DNA of 64,000 bases from Certhia americana. Taxonomy: Eukaryota > Chordata > Aves > Passeriformes > Certhiidae. The notes under the pieces are model-generated. The model had not been told where the DNA came from. It did not search any database and worked only from the letters and a program-made list of their open reading frames with translations. The stretch lies in NCBI GenBank assembly GCA_018697195.1, contig CM031857.1, positions 68,464,841 to 68,528,840 on the forward strand, written 5' to 3'. This document shows, in pieces, positions 50,701 to 63,720 of this stretch (positions are counted from its first letter, which is position 1; each line of letters starts with the position of its first letter). A program made the position numbers and the translations under genes.

Positions 50701-51408
50701 ATATAATTTTAACACCACTCTGATTAATTCACACATTAATTCACACACATTCAAATTTCCGAAACTGTGTCTTGCTTTTTTACTGTGTGACTCCCCGCAG
50801 CAAAGAACAGTTTGCCACTAACAAATCAAATTGGTTACTCTGGAATACATTTTGTCTTTGGGGTGCCTGTAACTCTATAATATTTTATCCACACAGAGAG
50901 TGTATGCTGTCCTTTCATTTATGGAAATAAATGTTTTGCCAGGGATCCACCAGTCAGGCCAGCACTGCTCTTCTTAAAATGTTATTGTCATTCTCATGAC
51001 AGTCTTTCTTAAAGCCCCTGTTTCAGAAGTCATTAGATGGTAAACTTGATTTTTCTTTTCTAAAATAACGGTTCTCTTAATTATATATTTGTGTAAAAGG
51101 TTTGAGTATGAGACCCTAGGTGGTTCAAGAACAAGCAGGCAAACAAGAAGAAAATATATTTGTCATTTTCTTCTGCTTTGTGCTAAGTGTCTATTTCAGC
51201 AAACTTTGTGCTTTCAATAAAAAAAAAATGAGTCAAAATTTTTTAAACTATTTTTGTTTCTTATATTAGTATATGGTTATGGGGTTTTTTTTAATGTGCT
51301 ATGTTGTCAAATAAGTCTTTAAATGATCAGAGTAAATAAAATAGTCATGAAAATCAGAAACATAGTATATTAAAAATATAAATTGTACTTTCTATATACA
51401 GTTATAAG
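47701..51408. other. Non-coding DNA
   Basis: A short CTAGTCAGTA duplication lies at about 47742-47761 and a T15 run at 49040-49054. Opposing open frames at 48547-48835 on both strands suggest low stop density only. An isolated GCGCGC lies near 50419. No gene or transposon recognised. Confidence 0.5.
49040..49054. repeat. T15 homopolymer
   Basis: Uninterrupted T run following a T-rich stretch from 49022. Confidence 0.85.
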
Positions 51409-51600
51409 AAAGAAATCTTTTACTATGCAGGTAGTAAGACACTGGAGCAGGTTTTACAGAGAAGTGGTGGGTGCCCCATTGCTGGAAACATTCAAGGCCA
51501 TGTTGGATGTGGCTCTGAGAAAACTGATCTAGCTGAATGTCCCTGCTGATTGCAGATGATTTTTAGAGAACCCATCCAACCCAAACCTTTCTATGTTTCT
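51409..51600 (+). mobile_element. CR1 LINE 3' end, diverged
   Basis: 'aaagaaatcttttactatg', 'gtagtaagacactggagcag', 'gtgccccattgctggaaaca', 'ttcaaggccatgttggatgt', 'cccatccaacccaaaccttt' and 'ctatgtttct'. More substitutions than the copies at 29213 and 47110. 5'-truncated; the 3' octamer repeat is reduced to a remnant. Confidence 0.9.
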
Positions 51601-53027
51601 GCAACTATGTGGCAAAGGCAGAATTTAGAACACAAATTTTTCTGTTCTTGACTTTCAAAATTGCTTTGGTTGCAAACTTCTTACTTTTGTTTTCCCAATA
51701 ATTTTCAAAGTTGGGGCTAAATTGAGATAAAATTGGAATCCTCTGTCCTGTAGTTTTCATGAGCCCTCTGGAGGTTGGTTTCATGACAGAGCTGTGATTT
51801 CCTCTCTGGAGACATCTCACAAATTTCCCTGTATTTTTTCTCATCTGTCAGTATAATTTACACCTGTAATGTCCAGGAAACTTATTGGTGTGCAGTGATT
51901 TCAGTAATATGTGATGAAATTATATCCCATAGATTCCAACAGACTTATGTGGAATAGAGTGATCCTTCACAGCCAAAAAAATAGTAAATTCAATATAAAA
52001 TATATAAATTCTTCTCTTTGTTCCTTTAATCACTGCTTCCTCTCTGACTGACAAATTTGCATAAGACTTTCATATCTGTAATTTTTTATCACAATTGAGT
52101 GATATGTTTAATTACATTTTACCCCTTTCTTAAGGAGATATCCTCTCAAATTCCCACTTGCCATGCTTCCATTAGGATTGTAAGATAACTTAGAAGTTAA
52201 AAATGAAAATCTTTCTTAAAAGTAATGAATAAGTTTGTTGCTGCCAAAAGCTTCATTAGACACAAACATCCAGAGTTACACAGAATTCAATGGTAGGCAG
52301 GATAAGATGAAGCTGAGAGTGTTATTGATCCTTTACCAACAGGTAAGCACAGTACCACCACAGCTATCAGTATATCTACGTACCAAACATTAGAGGAGAT
52401 CCAGGGAAATTTACCAGGAAATGGAAGATAAATTCAGAGAACAGGGTACTGTGACATCTATGGCTTCACAAGAGTTGGAATAAAACAATAACCTGACACT
52501 ATATAGTGAAGATGGATATATTAGGCTGCAATCTGTGCAACAAGCAGGGATTTACAAATAGGTACATTTTATTGCATTTTGCTGATATGTAGGGTTCCCT
52601 CTGCAGCAAAAATTTGAAGCCAATTTCATAAGTAAATGTGACTTTGTCTTGGAAAACTCTTAAATCTCTTTTTGGTAACTTGAACATCATGAAGTCACGA
52701 GCAGTACAAACCTTATCCCAGGATTACCTTGATTAAGGCACAAAACATTAAAAGCAAATTACTGTGAAAGTATCAAACAATTTGCCCTTAATGTTTCAGT
52801 CATATCTATAAAAAATATGACTTAAATCTAGTTTTATTAATAATACATATTTTAATTAAACGGCTAGAGGTGCATCTAGCAGGAAAAATTGAATCTTCAC
52901 TGGATTTCACATACTTGTATGATTCATGGGCAGTAAATATGCAAAGCTTTATGCCCATAAGGCAATCACACTGCAAAGCTGATATGCATGTTTTTGTCTG
53001 AAAGAATGAAGTCTAGTAAGCCTTAGA
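51601..53027. other. Non-coding DNA
   Basis: AT-rich. A segment at 52260-52342 ends in a good donor (CAACAG|GTAAGC) behind a moderate acceptor and is open in one frame, but the acceptor is too weak for me to list it as exon-like. Confidence 0.45.
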
Positions 53028-53057
53028 AATAAAAATAATAGCAATAAAAATAATAAC
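53028..53057. repeat. 15-bp tandem duplication, A-rich
   Basis: aataaaaataatagc followed directly by aataaaaataataac, 14 of 15 identical. Confidence 0.85.
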
Positions 53058-53099
53058 AATAAATGATCTAAAATTAATCTATTTTTGTAGATTTAATGC

Positions 53100-53460
53100 A
53101 TTTCTAGATACAATCCTCATTTTTTGCCAGCTGCATGATGCTGAAGACATATTTATTGTTGTTTTCATTAATCTCATTACACAAATTTTTCCTGCATGGG
53201 TATGTATATATGCACACACACTATCACAGCTTCAGCAATAAAACCATAGGATAAAAATTATCATGCTGGAGTAGCATAGCATGAAAGGCTTTCGTTGCAA
53301 ACTGGGGATTGAACAGTTCTGCAGTCTGCTGATCTGCTAACAAAGCCTCTCCTCATTTACATCAAGATTGTTTTTAGAGGTCTGACTGCATGCCTAGTTT
53401 GCTTTATCTTTTGTTCACTTCATCAAACATTCAGCTCGGTTATATTTAACGACAACTACG
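53100..53460. promoter_or_regulatory. Possible conserved non-coding element
   Basis: Transposon-free block with homeodomain and TCF-like words ('tttcattaatctcattacac', 'catcaagattg', 'ctttatcttttgttcac') and a CpG-bearing end ('cagctcggttatatttaacg'). Inference from texture only. Confidence 0.22.
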
Positions 53461-56400
53461 CCATGCACACCCCCAACACCTCTCACCTGGTGGTGTCAAA
53501 ACACAAAAGCAAACATGTAGTAATTACAGTCTACAATGCTTCTCTGAGGTAACTCCACGGTGCCAAATTGCCACCTCTTACTGAGTGGAGCACAGCAACT
53601 GCTCGTAGCACCCTGCAATAGCATGGTGCAGTAAATGCATGCATGTTGAGGGTATCGAACTCTGCTGAAAGTACTAACAGGGTGAAACAGTGCTTAAAAA
53701 CTTGCTTTTCAAATTTCAAACACTTGTCTAAAGAGAGAACAGTCATTGTGATCAGATTTTTCCATCACTGCAGTGATCAAATGTTAATGAATGCCATCTC
53801 ACAATATCCTTATAAGAATATGAAGACCGCCCCCCCCCAGTCATGCTCCCAATTCAGAGACAGAAGACTGATGAACCAAAAAAATTTAGATCCAAATTTC
53901 TCCTTATTTAGAAGGATCACTCTGCAATGCGCAAGTAATGGATTTAGGGTTTGGGTTGTTGATGTTTTTTCTGGAATTGGTATTTTGGTGTTGGATAAGC
54001 CCAAATCACAGCTCCTGTTCTCATAGAAGTAACAGGGAGTTTCCAGTCCCTCTGCAACCTGTTGCATAGTGGTTGCAATAGCACATCCATTTAAAAAATA
54101 AAATAATATAGACCTCCACTTGAAATGTCTTGTTCTGCTACCACTTACAAAAAGTTTGATCAGTAGAGGGACGGGTGAGGTTTCTTTCTTCTGAACAGAG
54201 ATTCCTCCTGGAAGTCTAGAGATTTTCCTAGACAATATTTTGTTTGCTAACAGTTTTCTTGAATTCTGCTCTCCATCTGAAAAATAATGATGCAGGGACT
54301 AACTCAAACATGTAGGCACCTATTGGCTTTTCACCAGTTGATATTTTCATCACTGAACTGAGCCACTCTGCTCGACCTACAAAGAGTTTAAGGCAGAATA
54401 TGAGGACAGTTGTTGTATGAAAAAGGGGGAGGACTAGAGTAGTCAAGAACTACTGAAGAGAAGGATGCACCAGGCCTGAAAAATTTATGACTAATTCTAA
54501 GGTGAAGAGAGAGATCTATTTCTATCTCTTATTCATAATCCTGAGCTCTCAATTTGGCTGAGGCATGAAATCAGTCATTTTTGGAAGTAAACTGAGGTGA
54601 AATGCTACTATCCTATTCAGTATTTCAGGGATAGTCAATTCCATATTTTTCCTCTGATCAGAAGAAGCAATTTTAGTCCAAAAGCCTTCTTTCTAAGGGA
54701 GCATACTGTGGACTGTTACAATGTATTTTCAGATATTTTATCTCAATTTCACCTCTTCAAATTGTACTACCTCAAGTTATTTGTATAAATATACATGTAC
54801 ATATGTATTTATGAATTCACTGGACTAGGGAGTAAATCACAGATCCTGATGTTGAATGTTTGAACCAGCAACTAAATTTACAAAAATGAAAACATGAACA
54901 GCCTCCTCTATGAAGGCTGCATTTTAAAACAGTATCTGGAAAATATCTGGTGAACTGTACATGGGGGCAAAACTAACTGAAAATGGCTCTTCAGCCAGCA
55001 TCCGTGGGACTCTTCATCTTCCTTTTACTTTCACATGTGCACATCTCAGGGGTTGCACTTGAGGTACAGTGAAGCCCTAGAGCCTCCTAGGTTAGAGTGA
55101 ATCCTCTAAAACATGTTCATCTTCATTTGAAGAAGGGGAAGTGTTGCCTAATTCTACTAAAGAAAATCTGCCATATACCTTTACCATTTACTTCTTTGCC
55201 TGGACCAGTTCAAAGACCTCAGTGATTCCATCCCCAAGAGCTTTCTGTTCTCACCTGGGACAAGGCAATGTTGTCTCCCTGCTCAAGTTAACCATTCCAT
55301 CTGTCACAGTGACTTTAAGATAAATAGAAGGGAGTCTGACTTTAGGTCTTTCAGCTCATCTCTTGCAAACTACTGGAAAAAATTGTGTCTTGTGACACTA
55401 AGGTGACAGATGCCAGAGGTCAGCACAGTACGGAAGGCTGAGTCCTGGAGGCACATTGGGCCTGAAGTGAGCACAGCACCCCTAACCCCTCAAAGGCCTT
55501 CTGGTACTTCTGCCTTGATTTCACCATCCAGACAGATTCTGCTGTGGTGAGCTACCTCACAATATGTTGAGTAATGTATTCAGTATCAAATATATTAAGT
55601 AATTAATCCAATTGCTCTTCAGTTAAATTGCAGCAGCTATAACCTTCATAGAAATACATCTGAAATTAAACAGTTTAACCATGGGTCATGAGCTGCTAGG
55701 ATGGGGAAGAGAAGAAAGCTTGTGTACCCACCAGGGACACAACTATTTCAGTCTCATTCCACAATCTGACCAACAGACAGCAGCACAGTGCACTTACCTA
55801 TAAGATATCCCTGGCAGTTTAGCTCTGACTAAATTCAGGCTGTTCTTACTGATTCTCAGGAGACCGATAAAACAAACTTATAGGCTATGACACAACATTT
55901 TCTTTGTGAGGAAGAAATGTGAATGTACCTGAACTGCTTTTAGCTATTTATCAATCAACACAAAAAGTAACACTGCTTTCAGACCATATTATTTGAATCA
56001 CTAATGCCACAAATGTGGCACTATTACACTTTTCTTTGCATCAGAAGAAAATAAATGCTGTGTGTCATCTTGCTTTTAATATGATGCTACAAGACAAGTG
56101 AATGAGTTTTGCAGGATTAGTATTTTAGTGTATCAAGAATTGTTGTTAAATAGTTGATTCATTCTGATTTTATACTGGTTTAATTTACAAAGAGCTCACC
56201 GGTAAGCACTCCAAATTATGAAGGTTGAGATTTTATATATATATGCATATGTTTATACACTCAGGAAAGTGACAAAATAAACCAATGGCAAGATCTAACA
56301 TTATGAGATCATGTGAATTTCAAACAATAGCAGAAGTTATTTATAAATTGTAGTAGTGATAAAAGAATACAGACACCATTATTTTTTAAATTGTTTTGTT

Positions 56401-58239
56401 ATAATATTTCATGGACATAGCAAGTATGTCTTTCCAATTGAAAAAGAATTGATATTGAATGATGATATAATTGATATGAAAATTGATATTGTGAAAATCA
56501 AGTTCATGAAGAAGGAATGGAGGAATTTAAATATGTAGGGTATGGATTTCAAAAGCACTGAGCTTTGATTTGAGCCCTCTTTCAACTGAAGTCAACTGTG
56601 CAGCTGTTACTGACTTCCACTGGAGCAGAGCCACGCCCTCATCCATGTGGCCAGCAATTCCACCGGTGATTCCTGAAATACATGTAGGTCTCGGTGAGAC
56701 ATATCCAGTAGATCTGACATGAGTGGAACATAATGGAGAAACACTGTGATTCTTGCAAACTAGAACCAGAATAAAGAAAACAGAACTAGCATCTGTGATC
56801 AGGAAGTGGTTCCCGATAAACAGCACCACAAAATCTATCAACCTGTGACTGAATTGTTGATTTTGGACACAATGAACATAATCAGGCTTCTCCAATGTCT
56901 GCTAGGAATGACCAAACCTTTTCCAGTTGTGCACATTGGGTGGCAGAAGACGCAGGAGGAACACAAGGATGTCTGAGTTCCTTTTCTGTATTGCCTTCAA
57001 AGACATCTCTTGCTCTACATGGATTACAGAATGGAGGAGAGGTTTGGCTTCTTTCTTCCCATACAGCCCTACAGCATGACCCCAGCAAATTTTGCAGTCC
57101 TGGATATCTCACTTGATATTATACACCACACAGTCCCAGGACATAGTTTCACACTCCTCCTGAAAACTGCAACTGAACACTCTCTCACCTGCAAAAAACC
57201 CACACCCCACAAGATTCATAGAAGTGAGACACCACAGAACTCCAAAGAAAATGCAGGAAAAACACTGTGTGATGTGGATGTTCAGATTAGTTACAGAGGT
57301 AGCAGGCTCTCAGCACTGTAAAACAAATCAGTCTCTGTTACCCGTGCTTTGGGCAAGGGTACAGTAATATAAATCTACCTACACTGTCTGCTACACTTTC
57401 TGCATAAAAAGAATTACAAAATTGCTTTCATACATCCAAAAAGCTCTACTTTATTTTTCAATCTCTTTCACAAATATGATGTTAACTCCCCAAGTCAAGC
57501 TTTAGGTTACCCAGGCTGCAATTTATTTTACTGCTAATAAGAGACAGGTTTTAGAATGAACTCCAACATAGTGAGTCAATGCATTTATAGATCCACAGAT
57601 ATGACTAAAGGCAGGGCTGAATGAATTTTACTCAATCCCCCCTGACAGTCATTAGTTCAGCAAGCTTTTAAAAATGTCAGAGATGAAGATTTCACTAATT
57701 CCCCAAACAATATATGCCAGTTAACAACTACTCTGGTTCCCCCATACTTTCTAGTGAACTTATCACCATCAAAACCAACTAGATGCGTGAAGATATTGCA
57801 TGACCTTGAATGTAGCCCTTAAAATCCTACTGGTTAATAGGACATAGCAGGACACAAACACTGTGCAACGCATAAACTACACTGCTTGCATAAATCATCC
57901 TGAAGCAGTTTAACCCGCCAAACATCTATTTTCAAAGGCCACTTCAGCTGACATCTCAGCAATTCACTTCAGGAAGAATTGGTTTTCTCAAGAGTTATTC
58001 AAGATTATATAGTACTTGCACAAAGCCATAGTATTTAATACCATTACTAAAAGAAAGAGGTAGACCAGGCCAATTCAAAAATACGAAAATTCATCTCTCT
58101 TTGACAGGAATTATTTAAGGATGCTGGGGTGATTAGAAACACAAATCCTTCACTTGATTGCCTAATGTTTGGTATAATGAATCCTAACCAATACTCTTTA
58201 CTAGAGGTTTATGTAGCAGGACATATGATTTTGTTCCCT
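53461..58239. other. Non-coding DNA
   Basis: Holds the longest open frame outside the CR1 copies, 141 codons on the minus strand (53810-54235), overlapped by a 127-codon plus frame. Neither has a known domain. A C9 run lies at 53830-53838 and TATATGCATAT-type sequence at 56234-56250. Two patches (about 54020-54060 and 56585-56650) resemble an ancient amniote repeat, see findings. Confidence 0.45.
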
Positions 58240-58650
58240 TTTTTGTTCTTTCCTTGGACTCCTGGTGGCTGGACTTGTTCAAGGCATCTGGCACTGTCCT
58301 GCATAAAATTCTCATCTCTACGTTGGAGAGACATGGATTTGATGGAGGAAACACTCAGTGGATAAGGTATTGGTTGGAGGTCACACTTAAGGAGCTGCAG
58401 CCAATGATTTTATGTCCAGGTGGAGACCAGAGACTACTGTCATTCCCCAGGGACTGGTATTGGGACCGTCAGTGTGTAACATCTTTGCCAGTAACAAGGA
58501 CAGTGGGACTGAGCTCACTGCCAGCAAATTTTCCAACAACTTTGCCAAATATGTGGTGTGGCTAACACACTAGAGGAAAGGGATGACACCCAGAAAGACC
58601 TTAGCAGGCTTGACACCGTCCTTTCCAACCCAAACCAGATCACAGAGTAT
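58240..58650 (+). pseudogene. CR1 LINE fragment: reverse-transcriptase piece fused to a 3'-end scrap
   Basis: 58255-58370 translates to a reverse-transcriptase block (LFKASGTVLHKILISTLE, then GFDGGNTQWIRYWLE), the degraded counterpart of the CR1 FSKAFDTV / LxxHGF / WLE region. 58430-58560 follows with 'ccccagggactggtattggg', 'aacatctttgccagtaac' and 'caaattttccaacaactttg', matching the QGS / LGP / NIF / FADD part in order with frame breaks. After 'cttagcaggcttga' at about 58613 the sequence jumps to 'gtcctttccaacccaaacca' of the extreme 3' end, so roughly the last third of pol is deleted. Inactive. Confidence 0.88.
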
Positions 58651-58702
58651 GGCAATGCAAGTAAATAATAGACAGAAATAACAGAGCATGAGGCTCTTAC
58701 CT

Positions 58703-58718
58703 AAAAAAAAAAAAAAAA
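58703..58718. repeat. A16 homopolymer
   Basis: Uninterrupted A run, about 50 bp right of the CR1 fragment. Confidence 0.9.
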
Positions 58719-58752
58719 TCCAACCCCACAACACATTTGCTTTCAGTGTATT

Positions 58753-58788
58753 TCTCAAATGTGTCATGTGTCTCGAATGTGTCATGTC
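58753..58788. repeat. 18-bp tandem duplication
   Basis: tctcaaatgtgtcatgtg followed directly by tctcgaatgtgtcatgtc, 16 of 18 identical. Confidence 0.85.
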
Positions 58789-61389
58789 CTATTATATCCA
58801 GTCACAGTAACCTAATGTGACCAACTGACTCTAAACAGGATGGAGAAAAAGCCTGATCTTAAGCCAGATGCAAAATAAACAGCTGATGCATGAAGAAGAC
58901 TGTATGTTGTACAGTTAACTGGTGGAGTTCTAGAAAAGAAATAATATTCACTTACAAAAATAAGATACATACTGAGCAAAAATAGCGTTCAGGGTAAAAG
59001 TAAGAATATTCTCTAGCACACATGTAAAAATTTTATTGGAGCACCTTGGAGTTGAGCAAATCTGATTTATAGAGAAGTATTTCATCTTACAAAATCTGTA
59101 CTCTTCAAAATAAATCCCTTTTTAAAATAGTATGGAGAACAAGGACGTGTTTGTGCACAAGAACTGTTGTGCACAAAGGTCTCTGAGGCAGTGCACTGGA
59201 ATAAGGAATAACTATGCCTGTTGTAAAGGTTTTTACACGTCCCTGTAGTATAGGATTCTAGGATCGGATTCATCTCACTATTTAAAATCTATTTATTGAC
59301 ATCTAAGCCAATTGTACAAGATTCTGTCCAAGAAGGAAAATGACCACCTCTGGGGTTTAGCTCATGCCACCCATGTTAGAAATCTTAAGTTAGCTGATGT
59401 TAATTTCACCATAAAAATTATTTCTGTGACATTACAACTAATTTTGGTTTTATACTAAATATGTATTCAGATCTCTCTGAGCTGGCAGAAACACTCAAAA
59501 CTGGGATATATGCCCACTACTGTTCCTCATAACACTCTCTTCTCTTTGCAATTTCCTTCAGAAAAGGGAAAGTACAAAATCATGTGAATGTGGAGAATGC
59601 TTACTCTTGTTCTAAGACCCTGCTCTTCAATCTGGTAATAAATAGATGGATAAAATACACATTTAAAACATCTTTCAGACTATGTTTTTTCTGGTAAAAG
59701 TATTAGGAAGGTTGTAAAAAAACACCAACACCTTTGTTCTTTAGGAAGATTACATGGTATGTGGTCAACAGTTTAATTAAAAGGAGTTTTAAGAATTTCA
59801 TGGTAGTATTTAGCAAGCTCATCTATTTTACCCTGTTTGACATCAGAACAGGAATGTATTGTTGAAGTGAGCTCCCTGGTTGTCCTCACCTGCTGTTTTG
59901 ATTCGCACTGTGGTGTGACTGCAGGGAGATGCTGTTTTCAGAAGGAGCTGTTCTTCAGGAGCCACCTTACATCCTCTGACAGCTGAGGTGGGCAACCTTC
60001 AGAATGAGAACAGAACCATTCCAAAGTCAACTCCAACCACGAAAATGTCAGTGTGGCTGTCACTGCAGGTGGGTCACTCACAACCATTTCTCCTGTTGGT
60101 CTGCTCCTATTGTTCCACACCTCTTCTAAATTAGGTGTAGTCCCAAAGAATCCAAAAAGGACAAAGTACTGGTTTTATCAAAGTACATTAACATGACTGA
60201 TCTGTAGAGGAATGCAGAAGCTTGCAAGTTGTGAAAGTTGTGCAATCATAAAATACGATTTTATGATTCTAAGTTTTCAGTAGACTTGATCAGTGTTTCT
60301 CTGCAGCAGAAATTAAAGCATCACATTGGTCATTTTCACTGTTTTAATTTGTGGATTACTATAAATTTTAGTTGTTTTCTTCCGTTTGACTTGGGGGTTC
60401 AGCTGAAACCCCTAAAGGAGAGAAGATTCAATGCCCACAACAGCAGAATCGTGTATGACTGCTGCTGGCAAAGAGAAGTGCTGAGCTGCTGACAGCTCTA
60501 AGTAAATGGGATAATTTAAAAGATTGCACATACTCTGTGCATTTCTGCTCTTTATCGCTCTTATCTCACCATGAGCAGAGATAGTTACACTGATTCATGG
60601 CTGGTGGCACAATGCCACAAACTGACATCTCACAGAAGTAAAAACAAATCAATAATCCTCCTGTAGGAACTAGAAGAGCACTGCCCACGATCAAATTTAC
60701 TCCAAGTTTACAGATAGCTTATTAACTACCCAAATCAAGTGCATATTTTAAATAATGCATAGCAATGTGATCAAGATGAGAAGGTTGGTGAAATGATGCC
60801 ATTTGTTTGCTTCGTACAAAAATTGGGTTCCATCAACTTAATGCCTTTTTTCCTCCATCTAAATTTAATATGTTTAATTTCAGAGTGAGTTTTGATCAAT
60901 GTGTCCAAATGACTTTTAAATGCTTAGATAAGGTTTTATCAGTCTTCATTTTTCTCACTGGAGCCTGGGTAATATGCTCAGTGTTATAAAAAATCAGTAG
61001 CTCATTCCCGGTTTTAAAAGAAAGGAAAAAAGAAAAAAAAGAAAGGCAGGATGAATGGAACAAAAAGAAAGGTTTTGTTTAAATTATCTGCTGTTTACAG
61101 ATTTTAAAAGTGCCCTAAATGTATTTAAGCATAAACATTCTTTCCTTATTTTACTTATGACTACTTCCTAGATTAATCCTCTTACCCATCAGTGTAGTCT
61201 CTTCCATTTTATTATGCATCTTTCTTATTGAATAGTCCTTTGTTTCTCAACAGATTGTTTAGGTTTTTAATATTGTTAGTGTTGAGAGATAAACGTTTTG
61301 GTACATATTGGAGAGTAATAAATTGTGTTGAACATTGATAAACTAACGCAATTACTAGCAAGGTCACAGAGTCAGCTAATTTAGAAATA
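58789..61389. other. Non-coding DNA
   Basis: No gene or transposon recognised. The patch 59880-60130 is GC-richer and contains a minus-strand donor/acceptor pair around 59890-59918, too short to support. A purine-rich AAAG tract lies at 61016-61046. Confidence 0.45.
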
Positions 61390-61740
61390 TCAGTACTCGG
61401 ATTTTGAGTTGTCCCCAGGAGAACTGCAGCCACTTTATTAAAGCAGGAGGGTGAGGAGAAAATGGTACATTAGGATTGATCTTTTGATCTAATTGTGGAC
61501 CTCTGCCATTCCTTGTTTGACCAAAAGTGCTTAGCAAGCAAGAGGAAACACAGTTCAACTAATTGAGGAACATCCCTTAAAAGCCAAAGGGATTGTGGGA
61601 AAAAGAAACAAATTGCAATTTGTACAGTTTTATGGTGTTAGTTATCAATGAAAAGGTGTAAATACTGTACAATTAATCTTTGCTTTTCACATGGGAATTT
61701 TTGAAGGTTACAGACATATCACAACCATACTTTCAACATG
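61390..61740. promoter_or_regulatory. Possible conserved non-coding element
   Basis: Transposon-free and low in simple repeats, with words such as 'gatcttttgatctaattg' (TCF-like), 'attgtgggaaaaag', 'gttatcaatg' and 'tacaattaatctttgc'. Inference from texture only. Confidence 0.22.
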
Positions 61741-62452
61741 TTCAAGAACTTAAATTTCTTATAGTGCTGAAGTAACAATTAAGCAATATTGAAAAAGAGT
61801 AATATTTTCTATGTTGTGAATTATTTTTAAGGAATTAATACAAGACCCCTGCAATAGCACTCAGTTGCATGACAAAGGGCTGCACTGTTGGACAGCATCA
61901 GAAATGCCATGGAATGCTCCTATGGCACGAGAAAAGCAAAAAAACTCCATCTGCTTCAGAGAGCTAAACTGAGGCACATATTCAAACTTAAATGCACTTT
62001 CATCTATGAAAGATGATTTCATTTGCCTTTTTGATCTCTCTCTAACTGATGTGTTTGTTTTTCTATAGTGGGATCACTAGTATGATGCTATGGTGGTGTG
62101 TTACCCCCTCCACCCCCCAGGCTGCGCTAAGATCCAAGGAGCGACCTTAGAACACTCGTTTGTGACAAATACAGCTTTAAAAAAGTATGAATGAATTAGT
62201 GGGTTGGCATGCTAGAATTAAGGGTAATGATAATGGTAGATGTACCATTCTCTCTATAGAACTGTTTTAATTTGATTCTAGACAGTAACAACTGTGAATC
62301 ATCCCCTGCTGAAAGGCAGTTGGCTGCCTAACTCAAATAAACAGAGAAAATTATTTATTAAAGGACACATACACCAAACTACACCAAAACAATATCGTCA
62401 TTATAGATAGTGCATACTCATCATAGCTGTTGGAAAAATCGTGTTGGCATTG

Positions 62453-62536
62453 TCCCTTTCTCTGTTTCTTTCCTTCTTTCTTCCCTCTCTCCTGCCCTCT
62501 CCCTGTCCCACTCACCCCTCCACTCTTTTTTTTCCT
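62453..62536. repeat. Pyrimidine-rich (CT) tract
   Basis: About 84 bp, almost all C or T on the plus strand with a handful of interruptions. The open frames through it on both strands are compositional artefacts. Long homopurine-homopyrimidine DNA can form triplex (H-DNA) where mirror symmetry allows. Confidence 0.85.
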
Positions 62537-63205
62537 AAGTTGTTTCAACATAAACAGATGCAGGAACAAAGAACTGGATGCTAAAAACTGCAGGAGAAGA
62601 ATGCTTCAGACCTATTTCAGTTTTGAGACTTTGGGCTTTATCTCTTTTTCATGTTGACATTATTTCATGGACAGTCAGACACTGGGACACAGCTGCAGAT
62701 CTTGACATCTGCATTTGGACACATCTAGGCACTACAAGGCATGTGTTCAAGGAGAGATGGGTATCTGAGCTCTTACTGGAGTCATCTGGGAGCAAGTTAC
62801 AGTCAGAGTGATCTGGAAAGCTAAACAGCAGCTTTCATGAAGATGAGCATACACTGTATTCACTGCTCCACTGCCCGTATGAGGATGCCTAGTGCAGCCT
62901 GAAAGTACCTAATGCCATGGTAGTGTGGAGCTACACATAATTTCCCTGAATTTTCAGCCATTCAATTCTCCTGCCTGTGTTGGAATGAAACAGGGCAACC
63001 ACTAACTCAGTATTACTGAAATATCATGAAAGAATTTTAATATAATAGCATAGAAAAAGAAATGAAAATATATTAAACTCTAAGTAAAATTTTGGGGTTG
63101 TACCATGAAGTAAGTAGCAAAATCTGGGGGTTTTTGCTTCTTTTTTCTTTGTATTGTCCTGATGGGAAATGAAATCAGATTTTAGAAGTTTAAATTTCTT
63201 GATGA

Positions 63206-63223
63206 TTTTTTTTTTTTTTTTTT
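63206..63223. repeat. T18 homopolymer
   Basis: Uninterrupted T run. Confidence 0.9.
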
Positions 63224-63539
63224 ACTTCCATAATCAATCACTGTCTTCAGTAGAGAAGTGGTGGTCAGTCATCCATACAGATTAGAATTCAATTTTTCAT
63301 CTTTGTAAAACATAACCCTTAGTTTAAAACATTCCTATTTAAAGAAGCAATGTTTCGTATTATGGGTCTTAAGAAAATCTCTGTGGCTCAGGTGTGCTAA
63401 TATGATCCTGTCATAGACAGTCCCTCTTACTGCCACAGGCTTGTGCAGAGGTGTGAGCCACCAGGGTTTAATAGGCTTTCAGATGGAGACACATCTCCTT
63501 TCAATTCCCATGAGAAACATGTTTGTCCTTATGAAGTCT

Positions 63540-63720
63540 ACAAAAAATTCCCAATTTACATTTGTTAATTAGAAAGCTTTATTCTAAATAGACTAATTAA
63601 TTACAGCCACATCTACATTTTAAATTTAAGTGATTATTTTAGAGGATTTTGTAGACTCCTAATTACAAGTGTTATTGTTCTCATTAGTATTTCAAGTGCT
63701 GTCCCAAATGAAAATGGCAA
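63540..63720. promoter_or_regulatory. Possible conserved non-coding element
   Basis: Dense homeodomain-type cores ('tttgttaattagaaagc', 'gactaattaattacag', 'cctaattacaag', 'ctcattagtatt') in a transposon-free block that runs toward the window end. Inference from texture only. Confidence 0.22.

Larger units (their letters stand above)
61741..63539. other. Non-coding DNA with homopolymer tracts
   Basis: Includes a C-rich patch at about 62104-62120, a pyrimidine tract at 62453-62536 and a T18 run at 63206-63223. No gene or transposon recognised. Confidence 0.5.

Noticed and set aside
62351..62657. Frames rich in G/K/E (minus) and P/F/L (plus)
   Set aside because: Produced by the pyrimidine tract at 62453-62536.
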